Source of the DNA: Alteromonas sp. 1_MG-2023 | Lineage (GTDB): Bacteria > Pseudomonadota > Gammaproteobacteria > Enterobacterales > Alteromonadaceae | Direction: 5' to 3' | DNA length: 64,000 nt | Assembly (NCBI RefSeq): GCF_030547075.1 | Contig: NZ_JAUOQH010000001.1 | Coordinates: 124,001 to 188,000 of the forward strand | In this document: in pieces, positions 17,611-27,711 of the stretch | Numbering within the stretch: the first letter of the stretch is position 1 | Layout of the letters: every line of letters begins with the position of its first letter | Notes under the pieces: generated by a model | Databases searched by the model: none | What the model saw: the letters and a program-made list of their open reading frames with translations, nothing else | What the model was told of the DNA's origin: nothing | Translations under genes and position numbers: made by a program

Positions 17611-17811
17611 TTTAGTAGATGCTAGCCCAGCAGTGTTTTACTGCATATTATCATAGCTTTACTTACCACCATCAAAAAGCCAATTTATGCACTTCATGTC
17701 GTGGTATCTTTTACTTATTATTGAATAGGCCACCAGCATCAATCTGTTTGTCATATTTACCTGTCACACTGATTCGATGCTTGAAATCGGGTTTCGCAAG
17801 GATAATAACCG
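17447..17811. other. Divergent intergenic region, nagK / sulfotransferase-like
   Basis: Apart from the doubtful small ORF noted above, I see no gene. The minus strand is purine-rich near nagK. I looked for a NagR/NagC-type palindrome and did not find one by eye. Confidence 0.5.
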
Positions 17812-18462
17812 ATGCTACTTTCTCATAGTAAACAATTCCTCTTTGTACATATTGCCAAAACGGGTGGCACGAGTATTCGTGATGCACTATCCCAATATCG
17901 GTGGGGACATCGCTATGCGGTAGCGCAATTTATTACGAACAAGATGAGTCAATTATGTGGGCATAAGATTGGCAGTCGCTTTCCTCGCCACTCACGCATT
18001 ATTGCTGCAAAAGAAATGCTACCAGAAGAGTATTTTAATGGGTTGTACAAGTTTGCCGTAGTGAGAAACCCGTGGGACTTACAGGTTAGCTCGTATCATC
18101 ACATTAAGCGCGAACGCCCTCATGTCATGGAAGGCCATGAAACCTTTGCAAGCTTCATGCAATGGAAGTTTAACCCTACACGTCCGTATCAGTATCACAT
18201 AGACACTTCACTGCAATTACAAAGCGATTACCTTGTAGATTTACATGGCAATTTATTAACTGACTTTATTGGTCACTATGAAAATTTGCAGCAAGATTTC
18301 GACGCAATTTGCGAACACCTAGCCATTCCTACATCAACACTTCCACACAAACGTAAAGCCACAGACAGAAGTAGCTATCAAGCGTATTACACCGATGAAA
18401 TCAAATCCCTAGTTGATAACCATTTCGCTCAAGATATTCAATTATTAGGCTATACGTTTTAA
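17812..18462 (+). CDS. Sulfotransferase-family protein
   Basis: A 216-residue protein with the two PAPS-binding signatures: the 5'-phosphosulfate loop FVHIAKTGGTSI (11-22, P-loop-like) and the 3'-phosphate motif VVRNPWDLQVSSYHH (83-97). This is the pattern of the Sulfotransfer_2 group, enzymes that transfer sulfate from PAPS to a polysaccharide or other hydroxyl/amine. There is no signal peptide or transmembrane anchor, so it would be cytoplasmic. AAGGA lies nine bases before the start. Neighbours do not suggest a substrate. A single isolated gene of this kind is often found near capsule or O-antigen genes, but none is present here. Confidence 0.75.
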   Translation: MLLSHSKQFLFVHIAKTGGTSIRDALSQYRWGHRYAVAQFITNKMSQLCGHKIGSRFPRHSRIIAAKEMLPEEYFNGLYKFAVVRNPWDLQVSSYHHIKRERPHVMEGHETFASFMQWKFNPTRPYQYHIDTSLQLQSDYLVDLHGNLLTDFIGHYENLQQDFDAICEHLAIPTSTLPHKRKATDRSSYQAYYTDEIKSLVDNHFAQDIQLLGYTF

Positions 18463-18509
18463 CCTCATTACTAACTGTTTTTTTGGCAAACTCTTCGTTA
18501 CATTTCCGC

Positions 18510-20090
18510 TTAAATAGGTTGCGTCATTGCACTTTGATGTGCCTTTTTTTGCTCATACATCAGTGTATCAGCCTGGTCAAGTAACGCCTCTAGGTCGCTA
18601 CAAGGCATATCTGTAATCAAGCCCCCTACACTGGCCGAAACCGGAATTTGTGCGTTTAGCGTTTGTATAACTAAGTCACTAAATCTGTGCTGAATACGCT
18701 TTACCAATCGCTCAGATTGGCTTCGGCTGTGGCAATAGCTCAACACCACAAACTCATCCCCCCCTAGTCTTCCCACCACATCTTGCTCGCGGCATTGCCC
18801 TTTAAGAATTTTTGAAATAATACGTAGCACATCGTCACCTGATTGATGCCCAAACGAATCATTAATTCGTTTGAAATTATCCACATCAATGAACATCAAG
18901 GTAATGAAGCCACCATGGTGATTGAACTCATCAAGCAACACTTTCGCAGCCCCTTCCCATCCGTCTCGATTAAGAATATGACACAAGGGGTCGGTAGCTG
19001 CCCGTTTAAACGCGGCCATCCTGTCGTCATCTAACTTTTTCACTTTTTGCGCGGCAGCAAAAGCAAATATCAAGGCTTCTATAGTGACGGCAATAATAAG
19101 CCCGTACCGCTGCATGAACGGACTATAGTCTTTCAAATAAAACCTAGCGAGCATAGCCAGCACGATAATTGACACACCAAGTAGTACCAAATTTGCGCAG
19201 TGCACCTTGTGATACACGGCGTAGATGATTGCAGATAAAATACCAGCCATAATCACCAGGGTAAGCTTCGACATGAGTTTATTAACTTCCATACTCGCGT
19301 CACTACTTAGCACTAATTGCGCGCTGACTAAAATCAACACCAAACAGGTTAGGTATTGCAGCGACTTTCTTTGCCATTTCTTTAAAAGCGCTTTGAAATC
19401 GAGTAATTGATCTAAAAAGCGTAACGACGTGAATATGGTTAAACCCGCGAAGAACACACTCAGTTGTAAGCTATTTACAAAGAGAACTTGCGGAAATAAG
19501 GTGTGAACTAACCCCTCTTGTAATAAGAAGAATATACCTGCACTTGCCACGTAAAAGCTGTACGAATAGAAACCGTAACTTCGCATGCTGCGGCCTAACA
19601 CCCCAACATAAATAGAAAGCGCAAAGCAAAAGCCCACAAATGCACTTAAGGTTAATGTGTGAATTGTATTAAATGCTTGGTAATCAGGAACCGATGATAT
19701 TTTGGGGTGTATGGTTCTGCCAAACTGAGCATCTACATCTAAATGGTAAGACGTTGAGCCAGCGGCAAGAACATAAGCTTGTCGTGCACTAAGAAGTTCG
19801 TCTTGCTGCACAGGCTCTGGCTTCTGTGAACTGTGCTCTGGAGCTTCTGTTCTATATAACGCGGCTTGATTAACGAAGTTTCGAGGAAAGTGAAAAATAT
19901 GCGGGTGATCAAGGTCGCACTCAAAGGTTAAGCGTTGCTCACCTTTCACCATTTGAATAGGGTTACCTACCTTGCTTTTTAACGGCGAAGTAATAACGCA
20001 CGAGGCGAAAGCACTCCCACAAATTAAAAAACACAACGCGGCAACGGCAATCAGAAGTATGGCTGACCGTCTTGCATTTAAGTCGCACAT
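18510..20090 (-). CDS. 7TM-sensor diguanylate cyclase
   Basis: A 526-residue inner-membrane protein. Order: signal segment (about 10-30), periplasmic region of about 115 residues with two cysteines, a bundle of about seven membrane helices (about 146-345; 7TMR-DISM-like), a short coiled linker (AAQKVKKLDDDRMAAFKRAATDPL) and a GGDEF domain. The catalytic GGDEF (443-447) is intact and preceded by the RxxD inhibitory site (REQD, 434-437), so it should make c-di-GMP and be product-inhibited. No EAL domain. The input signal is unknown. It converges with the sulfotransferase-like gene. Confidence 0.85.
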   Translation of the reverse strand: MCDLNARRSAILLIAVAALCFLICGSAFASCVITSPLKSKVGNPIQMVKGEQRLTFECDLDHPHIFHFPRNFVNQAALYRTEAPEHSSQKPEPVQQDELLSARQAYVLAAGSTSYHLDVDAQFGRTIHPKISSVPDYQAFNTIHTLTLSAFVGFCFALSIYVGVLGRSMRSYGFYSYSFYVASAGIFFLLQEGLVHTLFPQVLFVNSLQLSVFFAGLTIFTSLRFLDQLLDFKALLKKWQRKSLQYLTCLVLILVSAQLVLSSDASMEVNKLMSKLTLVIMAGILSAIIYAVYHKVHCANLVLLGVSIIVLAMLARFYLKDYSPFMQRYGLIIAVTIEALIFAFAAAQKVKKLDDDRMAAFKRAATDPLCHILNRDGWEGAAKVLLDEFNHHGGFITLMFIDVDNFKRINDSFGHQSGDDVLRIISKILKGQCREQDVVGRLGGDEFVVLSYCHSRSQSERLVKRIQHRFSDLVIQTLNAQIPVSASVGGLITDMPCSDLEALLDQADTLMYEQKKAHQSAMTQPI

Positions 20091-20305
20091 GGAAGTTGTT
20101 CGCCTCCAACAATCTGTACTTATGCAAGTTCCTCTTTGCTTAAAATTACCTTATAAGTTGTTCTCGTGACTAATGCATTATCGCCTTCGAAACTACAACA
20201 CATATTTAGTCGGCATCACCTTTAATTTCGTAGTGTTGCATACGATACATATTTAAAGGCTGATTTAAGTGTAGCTTTAAATAATAGTCAGCGCCAAAAA
20301 AATCG

Positions 20306-23300
20306 TCAAATTTTTGTCGCTGAGTACTGATTTTCCAACGCGCTTAGCCCTACCCCATTTCGTTTTATCACTTTTAATTGGGTAGGAATTCGTTCTTTCA
20401 TCGCTTCAATATGGCTAATTACACCTATCATTTTCCCGCTAGCGTTTAGGTTATCTAGCGCATCTAAGGCTACGTCTAGGGTTTCGGCATCTAACGTACC
20501 AAAACCCTCATCTAGGAATAAAGAATCGATGCTCGTTTTAAAGCTCACTAAGTCAGACAGGGCCAGCGCTAGCGCTAAACTCACCAAAAAACTTTCCCCC
20601 CCTGAAAGTGTTTTCGTATCGCGGACTACATCACCCTGCCATGTATCTAACACACTCAAGCCCAAGCTATCTTTTGTATTGCGGGTAAGCTGGTAACGCC
20701 CGTGTAATCTATCGAGTTGTTGATTGGCTAAGCGCACTAAATTATCTAAGGTGAGCCCTTGGGCAAAACGCCTAAACTTATCGCCACTGGCCGAACCAAT
20801 AAGAGAGTGTAGATAAGCAATATCATCATACGAGGTTTCAAATTCCCGCAATTCATTAATTAAACTTTGCTGCTTCTCTAGGGCTTGTTGATTGCTGTCT
20901 AGTTGTTGCGATATTTGCCCTTGCTGCGCAAGTAAGCCATCTTTCACTTCACTTTGCTCATGCAGCCTAGCTTGTGTTGTTTCTATATCAGTTTGCTGCC
21001 ACTCAGTAGCCTTGTTATGGGCGAGTAAAGCCCTATGCTTTTGCGTGATCTTGCCTAATAACAATTGCGCGTTTTGCTGTTCCCGTTCAATCACCTGCTT
21101 CTTCTGCACTAAACGTTGGCGTTCTTCATAAGGCAATAGGGCTTTTAAAAACTCGCCTTCATTAGAAAAAGGGCTTTGGCTCAAGGCTGTATCAAACTCG
21201 GCTTGCTTGGTCTCTTTCGCGCTTTGTTTTTGTTCTAATTCGGTTGTGAGTATCTTTAATTGCGCATTCGCATTTTCTAACTCACGCTGGGCATGTCGAA
21301 GCGCAGTGTCAGATTGCCTAAATTGCTGCTCTGTTACCGACACCCCGTTTTGGACTTCACGTCTAGCAGTGGCGATATCGCCTTGGGGAAAGAGCGACTT
21401 ACGTGTGGCAAGATGCCCATCTCGCTGAAATTCAATTTTTTGAATACTTGTTTTATATAATGAAATGTCTTTTTCAGTAGATACCCTGGCTTCATTTAAT
21501 GCAAGTAGCTTATCTTCCAGACTTTTTATATCATGAGACATCGTATTAAATGCATTGGTTTGTTGCTGAAATGCTTCAACATCGTGCTGCTTTTGAACAA
21601 GCCATTCAGTTATGTTGCTGTCAGGCGCTACGTTTAAGTGAAAGCTTTCAATTTCGTGAACCAGCGCACGTCGATTATTGGCAAGCGTGCTCTGTGTGTT
21701 AGATTTTGCACTGTTTAAGTCGCTAAGCTGAGCTTCTAGTTGGGCGACCTTTGCAGTTAATAATGTAGTCTCATTATTAATGGTGTCTATCTGCTGCTGA
21801 TGCAAGCGCGTTTGGTTTTTGGCCTCGTTAAGCTTCTCTTCGCCATTTCTTATCAGGTTAAGCTGTTCATTCAACTTAGATAGGGTTGCCTTGCAGGTTT
21901 GCTGAAAATGCTTGAACGATTCACTATCTGCTATATCAAGCTTGGCATTTAATGTAACCATCGCCTGTTGCCAATCTGTTTCAATTTTAGCAAAAGCGGC
22001 TGTAGCGTCTGCCATCACTTTCTCACACTGCTGCTTTTCGAATTCTGCCGTGCTTATTTGCTCCCGCTTTTGCGTACCCGCCTTTTCAATGCTCTCTAAT
22101 GTACGAGTTAATTCATCCCGTTTTGCGATAGTTTCAGGCACATCAATATTCATTAGCGAAGCATCATGCTCGGTGGCGCCGCATAAAGGGCAAGCTTCGC
22201 CTCGCGATAGCGCGTTACGTAAATGAGCAAGCTCTGCATCTAGCTTTATTAACGACTCAACATCTTTTAGATGGCTCTGGGTTGCTTTGTAATTCGCCGC
22301 TAGGTCTGCACGCTCTTGTTTAAGCGTATCTATTTGTGAATGCAGCGAACTTTGCAATTTTGTATTTTCTAAATGGCGCGCTTTGTGACTACTGTACTGT
22401 TGCTGCCATTGCTCACAGGCAGCAAGAACAGGCCAGTTGTTGTTAAGCACGCTTATTTCAGCATTAACACTGGCTACATTACCATTACTGAGTATTTCAG
22501 CCAGCCCAGACTCACACAACGACACGACCTCTGCGCTTTGGGAATATAACCCTGACAGTTTGCTTTTGTTACGTTCTTTACCTGACAACTCGGTAACGGC
22601 ACTGTCTTTTTGTTGTTGGGTTAGCGCTATCTTTTTTGTTGTTTCAGCAATGGCAATTTCATCATCACTAAAACGCGCTACTTTTTCTTTCCAGCCACTT
22701 ATTTCGCCCGCTATTTTACCGTCGGCTTGATGCGTTGTTAGGTAGGTGGTTAAGGTCTTTACTGTGCGCTTTTTACCTTCAAGTTCATCAGAAAAAGCGT
22801 GGTGATTTTCTTGCGTCTTAGCCTGCTTTTGAATGGAATCTGCTAATGCTTGCTGGTTTGTATCAAGCCGATTAGTAAGCGTATTGATTTCAGTATCAAG
22901 GGGAAGCACTTGCTCGTTAATCAAGGTTTCAACACGCTGTTGATTTGCTTTCGCTTTAGCTAAATCAGCCTCGCTGTGCTCAAATGCAAGTAGCGAGGTT
23001 TGTTGCTGACTTTTTAATTGGGGTAATTGTTGTTGTTTTAGCGTTAGTTTGTTAGCAATACGCTGCACATCTTCGTTTAACTGGCTAAGTGCTGAATGAG
23101 GTAAACGAAGCAACTCGGCGGGCTCACCTGCCACCAACAGCGCTAACTCGTCTTTCGCTTCGCCATAAACCTGATTAGCTTGAACTAGCGCTGCGTTCGC
23201 GCTATCAAGCTCTATTTCCATTTGTTTAGTTTCTTGCTGCCATTGCAGTTGCTCGCGCAGCGAGACTATTTCAGTGTTGATACTAAGTAACTGTGTTTTA

Positions 23301-23983
23301 AATTCAGCTAGCTGAAAAGTAAGTTCACTATGCTGCGCTTCACTAAGTAGAGCTACACCTTCTAGCTTTAGTTTGAATTCGCGTTTGGTGGTTTCTGCTG
23401 CTTTGTACTTTTCATGAATAGCTTGTGATAGCTGGCCGTAAATTTCTGTGCCTGTAAGCTCTTCGAGTAATTCAGCTCTATCCCCTTCGTTGGCATTAAG
23501 AAACGCGGCAAAGTCGCCTTGGGAGAGCATCATCGATTTAGTAAAGCGCGCAAAGTTAAGCCCGGTTAGGCGTTCTATCTCTTCACTTTTTGGCCTAACT
23601 TGGGTGGCTAACACCTTGCCAGATTCAACCTCGGCTAATTCCACATCGGCTGATTGCAAGTTTCCGTCGGCCTTTCCTCTAGCACGTCGCATGCTCCAAA
23701 AAGCGCGATATGCTTTACCTTTTATATCGAACTCAACTTCTGCCAAACATTCAGACGTACCTCGGGTCATAATATCGTTCGAGGTAGCCGAAATAGTGCC
23801 TAAGCGCGGAGTTTGATGATAAAGGGCTAGGCAGATAGCATCTAGTAACGTGGTTTTACCCGCCCCTGTAGGACCGGTAATGGCAAACAAGCCATTATCG
23901 ATAAATGGAGATTGGGTGAAGTCTATCTTCCACTCCCCTTTTAATGCATTTAAGTTTTTCAGCCGTAAGGTGAGAATTTTCAT
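20306..23983 (-). CDS. sbcC: DNA double-strand break repair nuclease subunit SbcC
   Basis: A 1225-residue SMC-like ATPase, partner of the SbcD nuclease; the complex opens DNA hairpins and cleaves protein-blocked ends. The N-terminal Walker A is [21 protein letters not shown]; two long coiled-coil arms flank the zinc-hook CPLC (about residue 597, in GEACPLCGATEH). The C-terminal half has the LSGGESFLVSLALALALSD signature and Walker B SLFLDEGFGTLD. Length is a little above E. coli SbcC. It overlaps the sbcD end by four bases (ATGA), so translation is coupled. Confidence 0.95.
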   Translation of the reverse strand: MKILTLRLKNLNALKGEWKIDFTQSPFIDNGLFAITGPTGAGKTTLLDAICLALYHQTPRLGTISATSNDIMTRGTSECLAEVEFDIKGKAYRAFWSMRRARGKADGNLQSADVELAEVESGKVLATQVRPKSEEIERLTGLNFARFTKSMMLSQGDFAAFLNANEGDRAELLEELTGTEIYGQLSQAIHEKYKAAETTKREFKLKLEGVALLSEAQHSELTFQLAEFKTQLLSINTEIVSLREQLQWQQETKQMEIELDSANAALVQANQVYGEAKDELALLVAGEPAELLRLPHSALSQLNEDVQRIANKLTLKQQQLPQLKSQQQTSLLAFEHSEADLAKAKANQQRVETLINEQVLPLDTEINTLTNRLDTNQQALADSIQKQAKTQENHHAFSDELEGKKRTVKTLTTYLTTHQADGKIAGEISGWKEKVARFSDDEIAIAETTKKIALTQQQKDSAVTELSGKERNKSKLSGLYSQSAEVVSLCESGLAEILSNGNVASVNAEISVLNNNWPVLAACEQWQQQYSSHKARHLENTKLQSSLHSQIDTLKQERADLAANYKATQSHLKDVESLIKLDAELAHLRNALSRGEACPLCGATEHDASLMNIDVPETIAKRDELTRTLESIEKAGTQKREQISTAEFEKQQCEKVMADATAAFAKIETDWQQAMVTLNAKLDIADSESFKHFQQTCKATLSKLNEQLNLIRNGEEKLNEAKNQTRLHQQQIDTINNETTLLTAKVAQLEAQLSDLNSAKSNTQSTLANNRRALVHEIESFHLNVAPDSNITEWLVQKQHDVEAFQQQTNAFNTMSHDIKSLEDKLLALNEARVSTEKDISLYKTSIQKIEFQRDGHLATRKSLFPQGDIATARREVQNGVSVTEQQFRQSDTALRHAQRELENANAQLKILTTELEQKQSAKETKQAEFDTALSQSPFSNEGEFLKALLPYEERQRLVQKKQVIEREQQNAQLLLGKITQKHRALLAHNKATEWQQTDIETTQARLHEQSEVKDGLLAQQGQISQQLDSNQQALEKQQSLINELREFETSYDDIAYLHSLIGSASGDKFRRFAQGLTLDNLVRLANQQLDRLHGRYQLTRNTKDSLGLSVLDTWQGDVVRDTKTLSGGESFLVSLALALALSDLVSFKTSIDSLFLDEGFGTLDAETLDVALDALDNLNASGKMIGVISHIEAMKERIPTQLKVIKRNGVGLSALENQYSATKI

Positions 23984-25365
23984 AGCTTGTCCTCACCGGG
24001 CTGTTCACTTGTATATTCATTTACCTGTTCAGCGCTTTTGATGTTGTCGTCAGGCTTTGCATCGGTAGCATTGGCCTCTTTTCCCTCAACTTTAACGCTA
24101 ACGTTATCAATATTGTCCCCCTCGTTGTCTACATGGGCCAATTGCACATCATCAACCACCTGCTCAAACAAGGTTTGAATACGTTGTTTCCTTAGCTTGT
24201 CGTCATCAGACTCAAACGCTTCCAAAGATAATCTTGCATTGAAGACTTCTTGCACTGACAGCTCACTTAAATTTACATTTTCTTTCGCAGAGATAGCGTT
24301 GCTTCGTTGTTTGCGCATACGCTTTAGCTGCAATATTTCCGCAGGCTTGTCGTCTATTAACGCCTGAATGCGCTGCTGAAGATCGGTGAGATAATCTTGG
24401 GTTTCTACCTCAATGCATAACCATGCAGGTTGTGCTTCAGTGGCGCTTTTAACCGCCTCACTTTGTTGCAAGGCAAGCGCAATGTCGTCTAGGTTTCCGC
24501 GCAGCACCTCCATTGCTTGAAAGCGTGGAATTGGCATACTTTCAACCTGAACGAGAGACTGTTTTTCAAACGTGGCAATTAGCACCTGCTTTTGTGATTT
24601 AAGTTCATCAAAGCTTAAAGGGATAGGCGAGCCGGAATAGCGAATGTGATCGCACCCAGCCACTTTTTGTGGCCTGTGAATATGGCCAAGAGCAATGTAA
24701 TCTGCCGGCGGAAAACCATCGGCGGCAAACCCTTCTAGGGTACCAATGTAGATGTCCCGTACACTTTCAGATTGACTCACCCCTAAAGCAGTTAAGTGGC
24801 CCGTTGCAATAATAGGTACGCTAACGTTTAGTTCATCTCGCTTTTTCAGCGCGATTTGATAAAGATGCGCATAATGCTGTTTAATTGCCTCGCCCAATGC
24901 TTTGCGTTTCTCAACTGCCGATTCTCCCGCTTGGCTTTTTAAAACATCACGGGCACGAATGAAAGGCACCGCGCACAGTATTGCGCCTGTTTTACCTTTT
25001 CGGGTAGTTAAAGGCAACACTTGCTCTTGCGCATCGCCATAGGTGCTAGCAATAACGTGGCAGTTTAAATAAGACAGTAATTCTCGGCTTTCATTTAACA
25101 CAGATACAGAATCGTGATTGCCCCCAAGCACCACCAATGTGCAGCCCATACCTTGAAATCTGCCGACAAGTTGATGATAAAGTTCCCGTGCGTAACTCGG
25201 CGGTGTACCGGTATCAAAAATATCACCCGCAACAATCACTGCATCTATCGCTTCTTGTTCAACCAAATCAACCAGCCATTTAAAAAATTGTTCGTGTTCA
25301 CTTTTGCGGCTTTTAGTAAAGAAACTTTGGCCTAGATGCCAATCGGAGGTGTGTAGAACTTTCAT
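23980..25365 (-). CDS. sbcD: Exonuclease subunit SbcD
   Basis: A 461-residue Mre11-type metallophosphoesterase. Its five phosphoesterase motifs are intact: HTSDWHLGQ, VAGDIFDTG, LGGNHDS, IATGHLTALG and ALGHIHRPQ. It is the upstream gene of the sbcDC pair and supplies the nuclease activity. Compared with E. coli SbcD (about 400 residues) it has an acidic, low-complexity C-terminal tail of about 50 residues (DNEGDNIDNVSVKVEGKEAN onward) with no predicted fold. The start has no rival, and the divergent neighbour begins 191 bases away. Confidence 0.94.
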   Translation of the reverse strand: MKVLHTSDWHLGQSFFTKSRKSEHEQFFKWLVDLVEQEAIDAVIVAGDIFDTGTPPSYARELYHQLVGRFQGMGCTLVVLGGNHDSVSVLNESRELLSYLNCHVIASTYGDAQEQVLPLTTRKGKTGAILCAVPFIRARDVLKSQAGESAVEKRKALGEAIKQHYAHLYQIALKKRDELNVSVPIIATGHLTALGVSQSESVRDIYIGTLEGFAADGFPPADYIALGHIHRPQKVAGCDHIRYSGSPIPLSFDELKSQKQVLIATFEKQSLVQVESMPIPRFQAMEVLRGNLDDIALALQQSEAVKSATEAQPAWLCIEVETQDYLTDLQQRIQALIDDKPAEILQLKRMRKQRSNAISAKENVNLSELSVQEVFNARLSLEAFESDDDKLRKQRIQTLFEQVVDDVQLAHVDNEGDNIDNVSVKVEGKEANATDAKPDDNIKSAEQVNEYTSEQPGEDKL

Positions 25366-25556
25366 ATAAAAATGACTCTGAAATGCTGTTGAGAATGGAT
25401 TGAAAAGGGTTTAAAGGACTAAATAGTAATCGCGTTTAGTTAGTGATTATTAAATAACATACCTAATCCCCTATAGATTGCACCTATTGTCTAAACGCCC
25501 TTGCTTCAATTTAGCACTATACTTTTGTCACTTTATTAGAAGTTAACGGTGCCGAC

Positions 25557-26855
25557 ATGCTTGTATCCAGTTCACGATATAATAAGGAAGTTTCCTCACT
25601 CACGGCCGAGAATTCCAGCTTAGCAACTATGCTAAGTACATTAAAAGAAAACCTCGCGTACGCTATATACGCTGAAAGAGGGGATTGCTTATATGCATCA
25701 TCTCGGCTTTTGGATATTTTAGCCCGCTCAAATAGTGGGGCGCCATCCTTCAATCGTAACGATCTTCGTGTCCCTGGTACTCAGAGTGACAATGATTATC
25801 GCCTATTTTGGCAGTCATTGCTAAACGGTGGATCTTACACGAATACCGTTGCGATGAAAGCAGAGACAGGCGAGACTAAGTGGCTAACGGCCAGTTACAC
25901 TCATGTACCGAACGGGGACACTGTAGAAATTCACGCCATCTATCATGATGTAACTGAACAACAAAACGCGGTACTTTCTGGTAAAGCCATTACAGATGCA
26001 CTCAATAAATCAATGGCAGTTATCGAGTTTGAGCCTGACGGGACGATTATTACTGCCAATGAAAACTTCACCGCGACGGTTAAACACACCCTTGATGAAA
26101 TTAAAGGCAAGCATCATCGCTTGTTCTGTAAAGACGATTTTTATCAGAACAACCCAAACTTCTGGCAGACATTAGCGAGTGGACAATTTTCTTCAGGTAC
26201 TTTCGAGCGGATTAATGCTGATAAAGAAACCTTGTGGCTAGAAGCTACGTACAACCCCGTTTTCGATAGCACCGGCAAAGTGGTCAAGGTCATTAAGTTT
26301 GCCTCAGATGTAACAGCACAAGTTCTAGAGAAACATGCAATAGCTCAAGCAGCCGAGTTATCCGTATCTACGGCTGAAGAAACGTCGCAAATTGCCGCAG
26401 ATGGGGCCTCATCACTTCAGCGCAGCATCGATGTCTTTAAAGTTACATTAGACGAAGTAGACCAAACCAATGTATTGATGCATGAACTTAGTGAGCAGTC
26501 ACTGAAAATCGAAACCATAGTTACTACTATCAGTGGAATTGCAGATCAGACTAACCTTCTTGCATTGAATGCAGCTATTGAAGCCGCGCGTGCGGGCGAA
26601 CAAGGCCGAGGCTTTGCTGTGGTTGCAGATGAAGTTCGACAATTGGCACAACGTACCAGTGACTCCACCGTTGAGATTGAAGCAGTAGTCGCAGAGAACC
26701 GTAAACTGGCCGACAAATCTACCAGTAAAATGGCAGTAGTTAAGGAAAACGTTGATTTAAACAGTCAGCAAATTACTCAAGTACAAAATGTGATGGACGA
26801 AATCTTAAAAGGTGCAGTAAACGTGTCAGAAACCGTTTCTGGCATACTACGTTAA
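25557..26855 (+). CDS. Cytoplasmic PAS-PAS methyl-accepting protein (BdlA-like)
   Basis: A 432-residue soluble protein without membrane helices or HAMP. Order: two PAS domains (about 30-138 and 150-262; the second has [35 protein letters not shown] and [29 protein letters not shown]), then a short MCP signalling domain with the conserved hairpin tip [37 protein letters not shown]. The layout and size equal Pseudomonas BdlA, a redox/nutrient-sensing protein of biofilm dispersal. No chemotaxis genes are nearby. The ribosome site is weak (ACGGTG). It probably signals through CheA/CheW encoded elsewhere, or acts with c-di-GMP enzymes as BdlA does. Confidence 0.82.
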   Translation: MLVSSSRYNKEVSSLTAENSSLATMLSTLKENLAYAIYAERGDCLYASSRLLDILARSNSGAPSFNRNDLRVPGTQSDNDYRLFWQSLLNGGSYTNTVAMKAETGETKWLTASYTHVPNGDTVEIHAIYHDVTEQQNAVLSGKAITDALNKSMAVIEFEPDGTIITANENFTATVKHTLDEIKGKHHRLFCKDDFYQNNPNFWQTLASGQFSSGTFERINADKETLWLEATYNPVFDSTGKVVKVIKFASDVTAQVLEKHAIAQAAELSVSTAEETSQIAADGASSLQRSIDVFKVTLDEVDQTNVLMHELSEQSLKIETIVTTISGIADQTNLLALNAAIEAARAGEQGRGFAVVADEVRQLAQRTSDSTVEIEAVVAENRKLADKSTSKMAVVKENVDLNSQQITQVQNVMDEILKGAVNVSETVSGILR

Positions 26856-26940
26856 CGTTAAAAAGCCTCTAGTGAAGTAATAAAGTGCTTAGCGTTGTTG
26901 TACCTGTATTTAGCCACTAGCGAAACTCAGGTACAATAGC

Positions 26941-27552
26941 GTGATGTCATATCCCGTTCCCGCTCAGCAGGTTGAAAGCCTGTACGAGATAAAAAAAAGT
27001 AAGTTTATTGCCTTTGCCGCCTTTGCAGATAGTCGCGAAGCTGCGATGGCACATCTAGCAAATGTGAAGCAGCAATACCCAGATGCTCGTCATCACTGCT
27101 GGGCTTATTTACTTGGCAATCCGCACTCACCATCAAGTGCCGCAATGGCCGACGACGGTGAACCCAGTGGTACTGCAGGAAAACCCATTCTTAATGTATT
27201 ACAGCATAAAGGTGTGGGCGATGTAATCATTATAGTTACCCGCTATTTCGGTGGTATTAAATTGGGAGCCGGTGGGTTGGTACGTGCTTATTCCGCCTCA
27301 GCGCAGCAAGCGATGGAACAATTGCCAACCCGAGAAGAAGTACGCCTTTATGATGTGTGTATAGAGATAGACTTTAAGCATGAACAATTTATTCGGCATT
27401 TATGCGAGCAGTATTCAGGCAAAATACTAAGTTGTGACTATGCACAGCACGTTACCGTGAATGTGCAGTTACCCAATCAAGCCATCGATGAATTCAAAGA
27501 AAAAACGGCTGCTATGGCTATTGCCTTTGCTCTTCCCGACCGCGAAGCATAA
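26941..27552 (+). CDS. yigZ: YigZ/IMPACT family protein
   Basis: A 203-residue protein (202 if the ATG at 26944 is used; AGG is nine bases before the GTG at 26941, so I keep GTG). The N-terminal UPF0029 domain shows the typical DARHHCWAYLLG, ADDGEPSGTAGKPIL and RYFGGIKLGAGGLVRAYSASA; a smaller C-terminal domain follows. Members occur in all domains of life and relate to IMPACT, a translation-linked protein; the bacterial role is unsettled. It stands alone. Confidence 0.9.
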   Translation: MMSYPVPAQQVESLYEIKKSKFIAFAAFADSREAAMAHLANVKQQYPDARHHCWAYLLGNPHSPSSAAMADDGEPSGTAGKPILNVLQHKGVGDVIIIVTRYFGGIKLGAGGLVRAYSASAQQAMEQLPTREEVRLYDVCIEIDFKHEQFIRHLCEQYSGKILSCDYAQHVTVNVQLPNQAIDEFKEKTAAMAIAFALPDREA

Positions 27553-27587
27553 AAAACCTGCTGATGCAGTGAATTGCGCTCAGCAGG
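27551..27587 (-). terminator. Minus-strand terminator close to the yigZ stop
   Basis: CCTGCTGA (27557-27564) pairs with TCAGCAGG (27580-27587). On the minus strand six T follow the stem (27556-27551). It would end transcripts of the peroxiredoxin gene, while the plus strand lacks a T run. Confidence 0.6.
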
Positions 27588-27625
27588 CTTGCTAGTCTTG
27601 ATGTTGCTTCTCTTAATTTTATTTC

Positions 27626-27686
27626 GCGCTAGCTCAGAAGCTAATTTAAAACACTAATTTAAAACACTAATTTAAAAAGCTAGCGC
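27626..27686. repeat. Three 13-bp direct repeats inside an inverted repeat
   Basis: CTAATTTAAAACA occurs at 27641-27653 and 27654-27666, with a near copy at 27667-27679. The block is flanked by a perfect 9-bp inverted repeat, GCGCTAGCT (27626-27634) and AGCTAGCGC (27678-27686). It lies between convergent genes. It could fold as a long hairpin; function unknown. Confidence 0.8.
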
Positions 27687-27711
27687 CAAAGCTGAATAAA
27701 TAAATGAGTAG

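Noticed and set aside
17387-17656. Plus-strand frame opposite the nagK start
   Set aside because: It overlaps nagK antisense, is biased in composition (Ala/Ser/Thr/Phe), and has no start signals.
20205-20345. Minus-strand frame after sbcC ending EIKGDAD, with protein-like composition
   Set aside because: It begins just after a TAA inside the sbcC 3' end, its only ATGs are a few codons before the stop, and no ribosome site is visible. No sign of a frameshifted sbcC end, because sbcC terminates normally.
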